DNA of 64,000 nucleotides from Pseudomonas fluorescens (GCF_002022275.1 NZ_MSDF01000058.1:1-64000), one strand, 5' to 3'; counted from the stretch's first letter, positions 25,638 through 33,851 are shown. A program made the numbers and translations. The notes: a model not told the origin generated them from the letters alone.

Positions 25638-27911
25638 CTACTGCTCAACAGCTCGGATTGAAGTAACTTCCTGCGGGGGTAGTAACCAATGCCGCGTCGT
25701 TGTCCATCCCAGAAAAACTCTCGCACCGTCCTCAGTTGGAGCGCGCTGAGGCAATACTTCGCCAGCACAAGCCTTGCGCAAGCCGCTCATCAGCGGCAGG
25801 AATCTTTCTCGAAAAGCCACTGGCTGAATAGCGAAATAAGCCTCAATAGACGCCAAAGCATCTCTGCGATCATCTTCATCGAGCATCGCCAGGTAGAACA
25901 CCATCTGGCGCCAGGCATAGGCGGTATTTTTTAGCATTATCAACCGAGCATGATAATGCTCGATCTTCACCTGATGCCGTCTACATATCCACTCAAAACA
26001 CGCCTGCACCATGCTGCCTAATTTAGACCGTAGCAAAACCTTCAACCCAAGCGATTCAAACAATACCGCAAGGTTCTGCGTGGTTAAAATCTGCTGCTGC
26101 TCAAGAATGGTGCCATTGGTTGCCGGATGCCAAGCGCCTAACTCAGCTCCCGCACGCCTCGCGCACAAGGCCGCGAACGCATCGCTCGCCACTCGCGCTT
26201 GTCGCCGCCCTCGGGTGACGAGGCCGGCCAGCTCGTCGGTATCAATGGCGTAGTAACGTATATAAAGTGACCCTGCTATCACCGGCCCCGCTCGCCTGGC
26301 AGCGTCAGCGAACTTACTGGAAAACTGCCCCATGAAGATATCTGCAGCGACCTCTTCCACGAAGGGAAGATCTAGTTCCGCAGTGTCCGCCAGTGCTCCA
26401 TACTCCTTGAGAAGCTTGTTAGGAAGGATAGCGTAAGGGAAGGCATGAAGCGTTAATGCCGCTGACTCAACGAGGGATTGTCTGGCGACACTGGCTGCAC
26501 CAATGCCTGACTGACGGTCGCGCTCAATTGCAGCAATCCAGGGCAACTCACTCAGGCCAACCTGACGCTCAAGATTCAACAGCAATAATGAACGCCGCCG
26601 ACGGAACGCCCGGTAGGTCGAGGCGTAGACCATCCTCAACGCTTCGTCCCGCAACCCCGAGCTACTAAGCTGAGCGGTCATCGCGGGCAGCACCCGTGCG
26701 ACTGTGTCACCCGAAGTGATCAGCCCATGCTTGATCAGTTCGCTAATAGTCCCGCTGCGACAGCGTTGAATACGGCGCAGGATCGCCGTTGGTATCGCGA
26801 CACCCTCGGCCTGTGCACATTCCGATGCCTCCGCAGCAGTGAGCGGCGCGGCCAAATCGACAAAATCCGAAATGCCACTTTGCGCTGGATACTTGGACAG
26901 ACGCTTTGCCACGACACGCGCAATTAGATGATGCTCTGGCCCCGCCACCTGGCGAAGCTGGTTCGCGCGGAACGCTAAGTGAGAGGCAGAGTCCGGAGTG
27001 CCATGTTTGCGCACGAAGTCATCGACAATTCGTCGTATACGACCTACCTGACGCCCTGTGAGCGATTCAGCATTGCGGGAGCATTGCTCCAGTAAAGAAA
27101 ACAGTTCCGCCAAGCGGTCAGGGGAGCACCTGTCGATGCCAAGTTTTTTATAATTTTCCTCCAGTTCGGCCGCCTGCTCGTGCCACTGAGGTGGGTAATG
27201 ACGGCAAGGCCAGCCAGCCTGATAAGTCAGGAGGAAATGTGCGATGGCTGAATCATAAAGGGGTATCCGTCTTGTGATCGCCTGTTTCTGCACAGCGATC
27301 TGAGTCTGAGCAGGCAAGGTTATAAGAGACTGCTTCACCTCACCCGCGTCAACGACATGTACCTGCGTGGCGCAGATCGGAAGCTGCGTAGAGATAGACG
27401 GAAAGAAACGCAATCGGTCAAAAAAAGGAACAATGGCCTCTATGAGGGCACGCGCCTCGTCAGTACGCCGCTGGCCTGACAACCAAGCCACGGTCAGTAA
27501 CGCTGCCTCTTCCGGGACATCTACTCGATAGTCACAACTGGCCAGAAGCTGATGCAGCGCATCAAGACCGTCATCTGTGAGATGCCAGGCATTGATATCC
27601 AACCGCTCAAACCCTCGACGAATCCCCGGGAGGGAGGCGGCCAGTTCACGCTCATAGTCGGTCAATTCGCCACCTGCCAACAGATTACCGGTAGCGAACC
27701 CCCCTGTAGTTACTTCCAGCGTAACCCAGGCGGGAACCTCAGCAATCGGGGTACGAGAGCCATACTCTGCGGTGCTTTGCAGAATGCGCGCAATAACCTG
27801 TTTCCAGCGCGAGATGCGTCTGCGGGCATTAAAACGGGCGAGAGGGCTACAAGTTTGATCGTGCGCAAGCAGTGCCCTGGACAACTGGAAGACTGCATAA
27901 CCTGCATCCAT
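25638..27911 (-). CDS. large orphan protein of unknown function (757 aa)
   Basis: A long uninterrupted frame encoding 757 residues. ATG 27911 has GGAG 8 bases upstream; a GTG nine bases earlier is also possible. No signal peptide or clear membrane helix is seen. The sequence appears largely helical and rich in Arg and Leu, with an N-terminal basic segment (FNARRRISRWKQVIARIL), a small-residue patch WVTLEVTTGGFATGNLLAGG, a mid Arg-rich run (YRAFRRRRSLLLLNLERQ) and a possible C-x3-C (CFEWIC) near residue 645. I recognise no domain. Base composition is visibly less GC-rich than its neighbours, and it lies 51 bp past the 3' end of a tRNA on the same strand. Acquisition by integration at the tRNA is plausible but no integrase or repeat of the tRNA end is present. 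Confidence 0.75.
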   Translation of the reverse strand: MDAGYAVFQLSRALLAHDQTCSPLARFNARRRISRWKQVIARILQSTAEYGSRTPIAEVPAWVTLEVTTGGFATGNLLAGGELTDYERELAASLPGIRRGFERLDINAWHLTDDGLDALHQLLASCDYRVDVPEEAALLTVAWLSGQRRTDEARALIEAIVPFFDRLRFFPSISTQLPICATQVHVVDAGEVKQSLITLPAQTQIAVQKQAITRRIPLYDSAIAHFLLTYQAGWPCRHYPPQWHEQAAELEENYKKLGIDRCSPDRLAELFSLLEQCSRNAESLTGRQVGRIRRIVDDFVRKHGTPDSASHLAFRANQLRQVAGPEHHLIARVVAKRLSKYPAQSGISDFVDLAAPLTAAEASECAQAEGVAIPTAILRRIQRCRSGTISELIKHGLITSGDTVARVLPAMTAQLSSSGLRDEALRMVYASTYRAFRRRRSLLLLNLERQVGLSELPWIAAIERDRQSGIGAASVARQSLVESAALTLHAFPYAILPNKLLKEYGALADTAELDLPFVEEVAADIFMGQFSSKFADAARRAGPVIAGSLYIRYYAIDTDELAGLVTRGRRQARVASDAFAALCARRAGAELGAWHPATNGTILEQQQILTTQNLAVLFESLGLKVLLRSKLGSMVQACFEWICRRHQVKIEHYHARLIMLKNTAYAWRQMVFYLAMLDEDDRRDALASIEAYFAIQPVAFRERFLPLMSGLRKACAGEVLPQRAPTEDGARVFLGWTTTRHWLLPPQEVTSIRAVEQ

Positions 27912-27962
27912 GCTAGTCACTCCATGTGATCTGGAAGTATGTCCAGACTGCTGTGTAATGGA

Positions 27963-28037
27963 TGGGTCCGGAGGCTGGATTCGAACCAGCGCCCACCCGG
28001 TTAAGAGCCGAGTGTTCTACCGCTGAACTACTCCGGA
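27963..28037 (-). tRNA. tRNA with anticodon CUU (Lys by code), atypical
   Basis: A complete 75-nt cloverleaf including encoded CCA. It has acceptor TCCGGAG/CTCCGGA, D stem GTTC/GAAC with loop AGCGGTA, anticodon stem CTCGG/CCGGG with loop CTCTTAA (anticodon CTT), a five-base variable loop TGGGC and T arm GCTGG-TTCGAAT-CCAGC. The discriminator is C and the first pair is U1-A72. As I recall, the usual bacterial tRNA-Lys has G1 and A73, so this is not the standard lysine tRNA. It reads AAG by its anticodon; charging identity is uncertain. Confidence 0.85.
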
Positions 28038-28166
28038 ACAGTGGGCGCATTGTCGAGCAATGCCTTGAGAATGTGAAGGACCCCTACCCTTATTAAGATT
28101 TAACTGACATAGATGTTTGCTTTCCTACAGGCACCCATAAATTTCAAAGAATACTGAAGATCAAAA

Positions 28167-28256
28167 TGTGGGAGCGGGCTTGCTCGCGAATGCGGTGTGC
28201 CAGTCACTGCACCTGGCGACTGATACATCGCTCTCGCGAGCAAGCCCGCTCCCACA
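28167..28256. repeat. REP-like inverted repeat, tgtgggagc type
   Basis: A 90-bp palindrome between the tRNA and the 3' end of the iclR gene. The rest of the 28038-28285 gap is AT-richer and shows no gene. Confidence 0.9.
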
Positions 28257-28285
28257 TTAAATTTGCTGTGTTCTTGAGAATGGGG

Positions 28286-29065
28286 CTATTCAAGATTGCG
28301 CGCAGAATTGCTCAACGCCCTCGAACACTGCAACAGTGCCGGCGCCAGCTGCTTCTCCGCATCCGCCCTGCTCCACCGACTGGTCGGCGCCACCACATGC
28401 ACCGCAGCCACTGGCCGACCATTCGCACCCAGAACGGGCGCGCCGATGGTCATGTCGCCGAGGAACAGCTCCTGGCCATTCACCGCGTAGCCCTGCTCGC
28501 GCACTAGCTGCAACGACTCCAGAATCTGGTCAACTTCAGTCAACGTCTGGCTGGTATGAGCAATGCGCTGGCTGTTCTCGATCAACACCAGCGCCTCGTC
28601 ATGCGGCAACGCGCTCAAATACGCCCTTCCCGACGCCGTGCAATACATCGGCACTCGCGACCCGATCGGCATGTGCACCGGCACAAAGCCCGAGCTGACA
28701 AACCGCGCGATGTAGGTCATGTCGCAGCCCGCAGGCTCGGTCAGGCACGAGGTTTCGCCGGTCAAACGCGTCAACTCCGACAGAAACGGGTTGGCCACCT
28801 CGATCAACGAATGCGCATCCAGATAGCTGAACCCCAACTCCAGCACCCGCGGTGTGAGTTGGTAATGCCGTGTGCGCGAGTGTTTCCGAAGGTAACCCAG
28901 GCTTTCAAGCGTAAACACCATGCGCTGGGCCGAGCTTTTGGTCATGCCGGCGGCCTCGGCCACCTCTGCGAGGCTCATGCTGCGGCGCTGGGCGCTGAAT
29001 GCCTTGAGCACCGACAGGCCTTTTTCCAGGGATTGGTTATGCAAGCTGCTGCGTTCTTCAGGCAT
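28286..29065 (-). CDS. IclR-family regulator
   Basis: A 259-residue regulator with an N-terminal winged helix (LEKGLSVLKAFSAQRRSMSLAEVAEAAGMTKSSAQRMVFTLESLGYL) and the C-terminal IclR effector domain (GCDMTYIARFVSSG, TASGRAYLSALP, GYAVNGQELFLGDMTIGAPVLG). It is divergent from the ABC transporter and oxidase operon and probably controls it in response to the transported amine or amino acid. The ribosome site before ATG 29065 is weak; it is the only start keeping the whole DNA-binding domain. Confidence 0.9.
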   Translation of the reverse strand: MPEERSSLHNQSLEKGLSVLKAFSAQRRSMSLAEVAEAAGMTKSSAQRMVFTLESLGYLRKHSRTRHYQLTPRVLELGFSYLDAHSLIEVANPFLSELTRLTGETSCLTEPAGCDMTYIARFVSSGFVPVHMPIGSRVPMYCTASGRAYLSALPHDEALVLIENSQRIAHTSQTLTEVDQILESLQLVREQGYAVNGQELFLGDMTIGAPVLGANGRPVAAVHVVAPTSRWSRADAEKQLAPALLQCSRALSNSARNLE

Positions 29066-29187
29066 GGCGAACTCGTGGTCAGGTCGATCCGGATGGCGAT
29101 ATTTCTACCCTAAATTACAAAAATAGACCACTAAATATCGCATATCGATACGAATGGTTCATTTAGTCTGTTTTCTGTAGCGACATA

Positions 29188-29203
29188 CGATTTATATCAA
29201 TCG
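29188..29203. promoter_or_regulatory. candidate IclR operator in the divergent promoter region
   Basis: CGATT-TATATC-AATCG is a perfect inverted repeat with a 6-bp spacer in the 214-bp AT-rich gap between iclR and the binding-protein gene. A second looser inverted repeat, CTAAAT (29131) and ATTTAG (29161), lies nearby. Confidence 0.35.
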
Positions 29204-29279
29204 AAATGGCACAGAGCTTGCGATTTCATTGGCAGCCGCTCGCGGTACTGACTTTCCGTTTTCCTTCTGGAGTAACCCG

Positions 29280-30056
29280 ATGAACAGTCTTTCGCCCTTG
29301 TTTCGCCGCTTCGCCTTTGGTCTGTGCGCCACGCTTTGCGTAACAGCAGTGCACGCAGAAAGTGCGTCCTCGTACAAAGTCGGTGCAACCGCCAGCGGCT
29401 CGCCGTTTACCTTCCTCGATATCAAGAGCAACAGCATTCAGGGCGTGATGGTCGATGTGGCTAACGCGGTGGGCAAGGCCGGTGGCTTCACCAGTCAGAT
29501 TGAGCAGACCAACTTTGCCGCGCTGATCCCCTCCCTCACCTCCGGCAAACTCGACTTCATCGCCGCCGGCATGCTCAAGACCGAAGAGCGCACCAAGGTC
29601 GTCGATTTCAGCGCCCCGGTGTACGCCTACGGTGAAGGCCTGATCGTCAGCGCCGACGACACCACCGCCTACCCGGACCTGATGCCGCTCAAGGACCAGA
29701 TCGTCGGCGTGCAGGTCGGCACCGTGTTCTACGACCAACTGAACAAGCTCGGCATCTTCAAGGAAATCCGCACCTACGACTCCATCGGCGAGATGGTCCG
29801 CGACCTGTCCCTGGGCCGTATCAAAGCCGCTGTCGGCGACCAGCCAGTGGTGGCCTACCAGATCCGCCAGAAGCTGTTCAAAGGCGTGAAACTCGCCCCT
29901 GACTACAAGCCGACCAACGTTGGCGAAGTGTGCCTGGTGGTGCGCAAGGGCGATGCCGAAACCCTCAACCGCCTGAACACCGCCATCGCTGGCATCAAGG
30001 CCGACGGCACGCTCGCCGCCATCCTCAAGAAGTGGGGGCTTGATACCCATGAATGA
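29280..30056 (+). CDS. amino-acid-type ABC transporter substrate-binding protein
   Basis: A 258-residue periplasmic receptor of solute-binding family 3. The start at 29280 has GGAG 7 bases upstream and gives the signal peptide LFRRFAFGLCATLCVTAVHA. The mature protein shows the two-lobe pattern (GSPFTFLD, IEQTNFAALIPSLTSGKLDFIAAGMLKTEERTK, GVQVGTVFYDQL). Ligand: a polar amino acid or related amine. It begins a four-gene operon with permease, ATPase and FAD oxidase. Confidence 0.92.
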   Translation: MNSLSPLFRRFAFGLCATLCVTAVHAESASSYKVGATASGSPFTFLDIKSNSIQGVMVDVANAVGKAGGFTSQIEQTNFAALIPSLTSGKLDFIAAGMLKTEERTKVVDFSAPVYAYGEGLIVSADDTTAYPDLMPLKDQIVGVQVGTVFYDQLNKLGIFKEIRTYDSIGEMVRDLSLGRIKAAVGDQPVVAYQIRQKLFKGVKLAPDYKPTNVGEVCLVVRKGDAETLNRLNTAIAGIKADGTLAAILKKWGLDTHE

Positions 30057-30711
30057 GTTTCTGCAAAACGCCCAGGACTTCCTGCCGATTTTGCTGCAAG
30101 GCGCCCTGGTGACGATCCAGATTACCGTGCTGTCGTTCCTGCTCAGCAGCGCCATCGGGCTGGTGCTGGCGCTGCTTAAACTGTCGCCGATCCGCGCGCT
30201 GTCGTGGTCGGCCAGCACCGTGATCAACGTGATCCGGGGGCTGCCGATCATCGTGCAGCTGTTTTACATCTACTTCGTACTGCCGGACATGGGCGTGCAC
30301 CTCACCGCGTTTTATGCGGGCGTGATCGGCATGGGCATCGCTTACTCGGCGTATCAAGCGGAGAACTTTCGCACCGGCATCATCGCCGTCGAACAGGGCC
30401 AGCGCGAAGCCGCCGAAGCGCTGGGCATGCGCTCGGCGTTGATGATGCGCCGAGTGATCCTGCCGCAAGCGTTTCGCATCGCCCTGCCGCCCTACGGCAA
30501 CACGCTGGTGATGATGCTCAAGGACTCCTCACTGGTGTCCACCATCACCGTTGCGGAGATGACCCGCCAGGGCCAACTCATCGCCTCCTCGACCTTCCAG
30601 AACATGACCGTCTACACCTTGGTCGCCCTGCTCTACCTGCTGATGAGCCTGCCGCTGGTGTATGGCCTGCGCCGCATGGAACAGCACCTGAGCCGGAGGA
30701 AAAAAGCATGA
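30049..30711 (+). CDS. amino-acid ABC transporter permease (HisM/GlnP type)
   Basis: A 220-residue permease with about five transmembrane segments. The motif GQREAAEALGMRSALMMRRVILPQA is the family EAA loop, and VINVIRGLPIIVQLFYIYFVLP is typical of polar-amino-acid permeases. It overlaps the end of the binding-protein gene by 8 bp and its stop overlaps the ATPase start (ATGA). Confidence 0.92.
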   Translation: MNEFLQNAQDFLPILLQGALVTIQITVLSFLLSSAIGLVLALLKLSPIRALSWSASTVINVIRGLPIIVQLFYIYFVLPDMGVHLTAFYAGVIGMGIAYSAYQAENFRTGIIAVEQGQREAAEALGMRSALMMRRVILPQAFRIALPPYGNTLVMMLKDSSLVSTITVAEMTRQGQLIASSTFQNMTVYTLVALLYLLMSLPLVYGLRRMEQHLSRRKKA

Positions 30712-31460
30712 TCGAGATACGCCAACTGCAAAAACATTACGGCAGCCACCGCGTGCTGCACGGCGTGGACCTGGACGTGGCCAAGGGCGAAGTGGTGTGC
30801 CTGATCGGCCCGTCGGGCTCGGGCAAATCCACCCTGCTGCGCTGCATCAACGCGCTGGAAGCGTATGACGGCGGCACCATCAACGTGTTCGGTGAAACCG
30901 TGCAACGCGCCAGCAAAACCGTGCACGCGTTGCGCAGCCGCATGGGCATGGTGTTTCAGCGCTTCAACCTGTTCCCCCATCGCACCGTGCTGGAAAACGT
31001 GATGGAAGGCCCGGTGTATGTCAAAGGCGAGCCACCGAAACAAGCGCGTGAAGAAGCCTTGGTGCTGCTGGAAAAGGTCGGCCTGAGTGCCAAGGCCGAT
31101 GCTTACCCGGAACAACTCTCCGGCGGCCAGCAACAGCGCGTCGCCATCGCCCGCGCCCTGGCGATGAAACCCGAAGCCATGCTGTTCGACGAACCCACCT
31201 CGGCGCTGGACCCCGAACTGGTGGGCGACGTGCTGGCAGTGATGCGCACCCTCGCCGATGAAGGCATGACGATGATCGTGGTCACCCATGAAATGGGCTT
31301 CGCCCGCGAAGTGGCCGACCGCGTGTGCTTCCTGCATGGCGGCTACATCGTCGAAAGCGGCGCGGCCGAGCAGGTGCTGGGTAACCCGCAGCATCCGCGC
31401 ACCCAGGACTTTCTGCGGCGCGTGCTGCACCCCACTGGCGATACGCGGAGCCTGTCATGA
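30708..31460 (+). CDS. amino-acid ABC transporter ATP-binding protein
   Basis: A 250-residue ATPase (GlnQ/HisP group) with Walker A GPSGSGKSTLLRC, Q-loop VFQRFNLFPH, signature LSGGQQQRVAIARAL, Walker B AMLFDEPTSALDPE and H-loop VTHEM. GGAGGA lies 7 bases before the ATG. Although the frame is open far upstream, that part is out of frame with the permease it overlaps. Confidence 0.95.
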   Translation: MIEIRQLQKHYGSHRVLHGVDLDVAKGEVVCLIGPSGSGKSTLLRCINALEAYDGGTINVFGETVQRASKTVHALRSRMGMVFQRFNLFPHRTVLENVMEGPVYVKGEPPKQAREEALVLLEKVGLSAKADAYPEQLSGGQQQRVAIARALAMKPEAMLFDEPTSALDPELVGDVLAVMRTLADEGMTMIVVTHEMGFAREVADRVCFLHGGYIVESGAAEQVLGNPQHPRTQDFLRRVLHPTGDTRSLS

Positions 31461-32725
31461 AGTCATTGTGGTCGGCGACAGCCCCGTCGGTGGTTTCAAC
31501 GCCTGCGTTGAGTGAGTCGGTGAAGGTGGATGTGGCGATTGTCGGCGCGGGGTATACCGGGTTGTCCACGGCGCTGCATTTGGCCGAGCGTGGCGTCAGT
31601 GTGTGCGTGCTGGAGGCCAATGAACCGGGCTGGGGCGCATCAGGGCGTAATGGTGGGCAGGTCAACCCCACACTTAAATATGACCCGCAGCAACTGGTGC
31701 AGATGTATGGGCCGGAACGGGCTGAGCCGTTGATTTCGACGGTGTCGAATTCGGCGGATCTGGTGTTCAGGTTGATTGAGCGCCACGGCATCGATTGCGC
31801 ACCGGTGCGCAAGGGCTGGATGCAGGTTTCGTACACTGAAAAAGGCGTGGCCGGGTTGCATGCGCGCGCGGAACAATGGGCCCGCCGAGGTGTGCCCGTG
31901 CAGACGCTGGATGCCACAGCGGTCGCTTCGCGCATGGGCAGTGAAGCGTTTGCCGGAGGCTGGTGGGACGGTCGCGCTGGAGCGATTCAACCGTTGGCGT
32001 ATGCCCGTGGGCTGGTCGGCGCCGCATTGGCGGCCGGCGTACAGATTCACGGGAACAGCGCCGTGACAGGAATGCAGCGAATCGGGTCTGGCTGGCAACT
32101 GCATACGGCTGGCGGCGCGCAGGTCAACACCGATCAAGTGGTGCTGGCCACCAATGGCTACAGCGGCAATTTGTGGCCGGGGATGGCGCAGAGCATTCTG
32201 GCGGCGAACAGTTTTATCGTCGCCACCAAGCCGTTGAGTGGGCGCGCGGCAGAGCGCATTTTGCCGGGTCAGGAAACCGTTTCGACCGCGCAGCGCTTGC
32301 TGCTGTATTTTCGCAAGGACAGTCATGGGCGCTTGCTGATGGGTGGGCGTGGCCTGTTCAACGACCCCACCGCGCCGGCAGATTTCGCGCACCTGGAGCG
32401 TTCGTTGGCGTTGCTGTTTCCGCAGTTGGGGCCGCTGGAGTTTGAGTATCGCTGGGCCGGACGCATAGCGATCACACGGGACTTCATGCCCCACGTACAT
32501 GAACCCGCACCGGGGCTGACGTTGGCGTTGGGCTGCAACGGCCGTGGCATCGCACTGTGTACCAGCCTGGGCCAGCAATTAGCTGGGCGTTTGTGTGACA
32601 GCCAGGCCGACTTTGCCTACCCGGTGACACCGTTGCAGCGCTTGCCCATGCACGGCTTGCAGCGGTTTTACATCGGCGCGGGCGTGGCGTGGTACAGCCT
32701 GCTGGATCGACTCAATATCAACTAA
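31457..32725 (+). CDS. FAD-dependent amine/amino-acid oxidoreductase (DAO, PuuB-like)
   Basis: A 422-residue flavoenzyme of the D-amino-acid oxidase superfamily. The dinucleotide-binding motif is VAIVGAGYTGLSTALHLAERG with the acidic end CVLEA. GASGRNGGQVNP is the usual FAD-pyrophosphate patch, and a C-terminal GRIAITRDFMPHV and CNGRGIALCT fit the gamma-glutamylputrescine oxidase/sarcosine oxidase-like group. It overlaps the ATPase stop by 4 bp, so it is co-translated with the importer. It probably oxidises the imported amine or N-alkyl amino acid. Confidence 0.88.
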   Translation: MKSLWSATAPSVVSTPALSESVKVDVAIVGAGYTGLSTALHLAERGVSVCVLEANEPGWGASGRNGGQVNPTLKYDPQQLVQMYGPERAEPLISTVSNSADLVFRLIERHGIDCAPVRKGWMQVSYTEKGVAGLHARAEQWARRGVPVQTLDATAVASRMGSEAFAGGWWDGRAGAIQPLAYARGLVGAALAAGVQIHGNSAVTGMQRIGSGWQLHTAGGAQVNTDQVVLATNGYSGNLWPGMAQSILAANSFIVATKPLSGRAAERILPGQETVSTAQRLLLYFRKDSHGRLLMGGRGLFNDPTAPADFAHLERSLALLFPQLGPLEFEYRWAGRIAITRDFMPHVHEPAPGLTLALGCNGRGIALCTSLGQQLAGRLCDSQADFAYPVTPLQRLPMHGLQRFYIGAGVAWYSLLDRLNIN

Positions 32726-32754
32726 CCCACCGCCCCTGATTGGAACCGGCCCTC

Positions 32755-32886
32755 TGTGGCGAGGGAGCTTGCTCCCGCTGGGCTGCGCAGCGGCCCCACC
32801 ACCTGCAAGCACAGTGCGCCTGATACACCGAGAGGCTGACAGAGGGGCCGCTTCGCGCCCCAGCGGGAGCAAGCTCCCTCGCCACA
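32755..32886. repeat. REP-like inverted repeat, tgtggcgag variant
   Basis: A 132-bp palindrome (tgtggcgagggagcttgctc ... gagcaagctccctcgccaca) with an inner stem ctgggctgcgcagcggcccc / ggggccgcttcgcgccccag, just after the oxidase stop. Between it and 33186 no convincing gene is seen. Confidence 0.88.
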
Positions 32887-33185
32887 GGTTTTTTGCCCGG
32901 CTTATCGACCGCGTTTCGCGCATGGCTCGCGGTCTTTATCCTCGTCGCTGAATAAGCAGATGAGTACGAAAATCGAATAATTCAGGGTGGCGATAAATGG
33001 TGCGCCGGGTTTGCGACTCTCGGAAATTTCCGACAAGGGATTCAGGTTGTGGCTCGGAAAGGTGCTGACTAACCTCTCCGCCGTCGCTGCCAAATCAGCG
33101 ATCGGATTTGACCGTCCGACTTCAAAGAGCAAGTGCGCCAACACCGATCTTGGGCGTTTTTTTTACGCCTGATGTATCGTGTCGC

Positions 33186-33317
33186 GGCAGCTGTACGCGG
33201 GATACCTTCGGGTATGCCGGTTTTGCTCCTTGGCCGGTCGGTCAACCCGCGTATAGCTGCCACCCTATTTCGTTTGACCGCGAATCGTGGCAGCTCCATT
33301 TATAAAGGAGCCATACC
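33186..33317 (+). ncRNA. structured 5' leader of the DUF6124 gene, candidate cis-regulatory RNA
   Basis: P1 pairs 33186-33201 with 33246-33261: 16 bp, 15 Watson-Crick and one G-U. Inside it are P2 (ATACC-TTCG-GGTAT, 33202-33215) and P3 (CCGG 33217-33220 with CCGG 33234-33237). Near the gene, GCTCC (33293-33297) can pair with GGAGC (33307-33311), which contains the ribosome binding site. GGCAGCT occurs both in the 5' arm of P1 (33186) and at 33289, so AGCTGCC (33255-33261) can pair with either. The second choice would break the helix over the ribosome site. This is a two-state architecture of riboswitch or thermometer kind. Similar leaders are, from memory, widespread before this gene family in pseudomonads. 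Confidence 0.7.
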
Positions 33318-33653
33318 ATGATTAAAGACAGTCCAAATCCCCCAGGCCACCCAGACTTCGACACCAGCACCCTGCACGAGGTGGCCTACCGCGCAATCAA
33401 TCACTACCTAAACCCCGGCAAACCCATCCCCGAATCCAGCGAAGGCCTCTTCACCGTGCGCGCAGATCTAGGCACGGAAACGCTGCTGGTCAACGCGTCC
33501 CAAGACCTGGCGTCCCTCTGCGATATTGCCAACCACATGGCCTTTGAAATCGAGGGTTCCCAACGCAATGTCGCGCTGGGCATCTGCCGCATGCTGGAAG
33601 GTGTGCAGTTGCTGGTAGACAAGGCGCTGAACGTCGCGCACCCAACGACTTGA
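33318..33653 (+). CDS. DUF6124 (former DUF3077) family protein
   Basis: A 111-residue cytoplasmic protein of a pseudomonad-specific family of unknown function. Typical traits are the opening MIKDSPNPPG, the mid YRAINHYLNPGKP and a C-terminal helical segment with LVNASQDLASLCDIANHMAFE and RMLEGVQLLVDKALN. AAAGGAG lies 7 bases before the ATG and can be hidden by a hairpin in the leader. The structured leader suggests strong translational control. Confidence 0.85.
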   Translation: MIKDSPNPPGHPDFDTSTLHEVAYRAINHYLNPGKPIPESSEGLFTVRADLGTETLLVNASQDLASLCDIANHMAFEIEGSQRNVALGICRMLEGVQLLVDKALNVAHPTT

Positions 33654-33658
33654 AACAG

Positions 33659-33768
33659 ATCGTTCCCACGCTCTGCGTGGGAATGCCGCCCCGGACGCTC
33701 CGCGTCCTGCTCTGCGTAAGGTGACGCGGAGCGTCACGGGATGCATTCCCACGCAGAGCGTGGGAACT
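33659..33768. repeat. GC-rich hairpin array, second copy
   Basis: A 110-bp relative of 11693-11826. Its hairpins are 33663-33683 (loop CTCTG), 33693-33707 (loop CTCCG), 33721-33737 (loop CGGAG) and 33746-33766 (loop CAGAG). Loops 1 and 4, and loops 2 and 3, are complementary. It begins 3 bp after the DUF6124 stop. Confidence 0.85.
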
Positions 33769-33800
33769 ATCAGGCGTACCTTGAGATGGCGGAGTGTCAG

Positions 33801-33851
33801 TCACGTAATGCATCGCTGATCCATCGCCTTCGCGGGCAAGCCCGCTCCCAC
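33801..33851. repeat. right half of a REP element
   Basis: Only the centre and right arm (ccttcgcgggcaagcccgctcccac) of a tgtgggagc-type element are present. The left arm is missing where the hairpin array lies, 30 bp upstream. No gene is seen between 33660 and 33905. Confidence 0.6.

Noticed and set aside
25638..28037. Complete integrative element at the tRNA
   Set aside because: No integrase, excisionase or second copy of the tRNA 3' end is visible; at most a remnant.
32902..33144. 80-codon minus-strand frame upstream of the DUF6124 leader
   Set aside because: It starts at GTG without a ribosome site and has no recognisable features; left out, though expression data could revive it.
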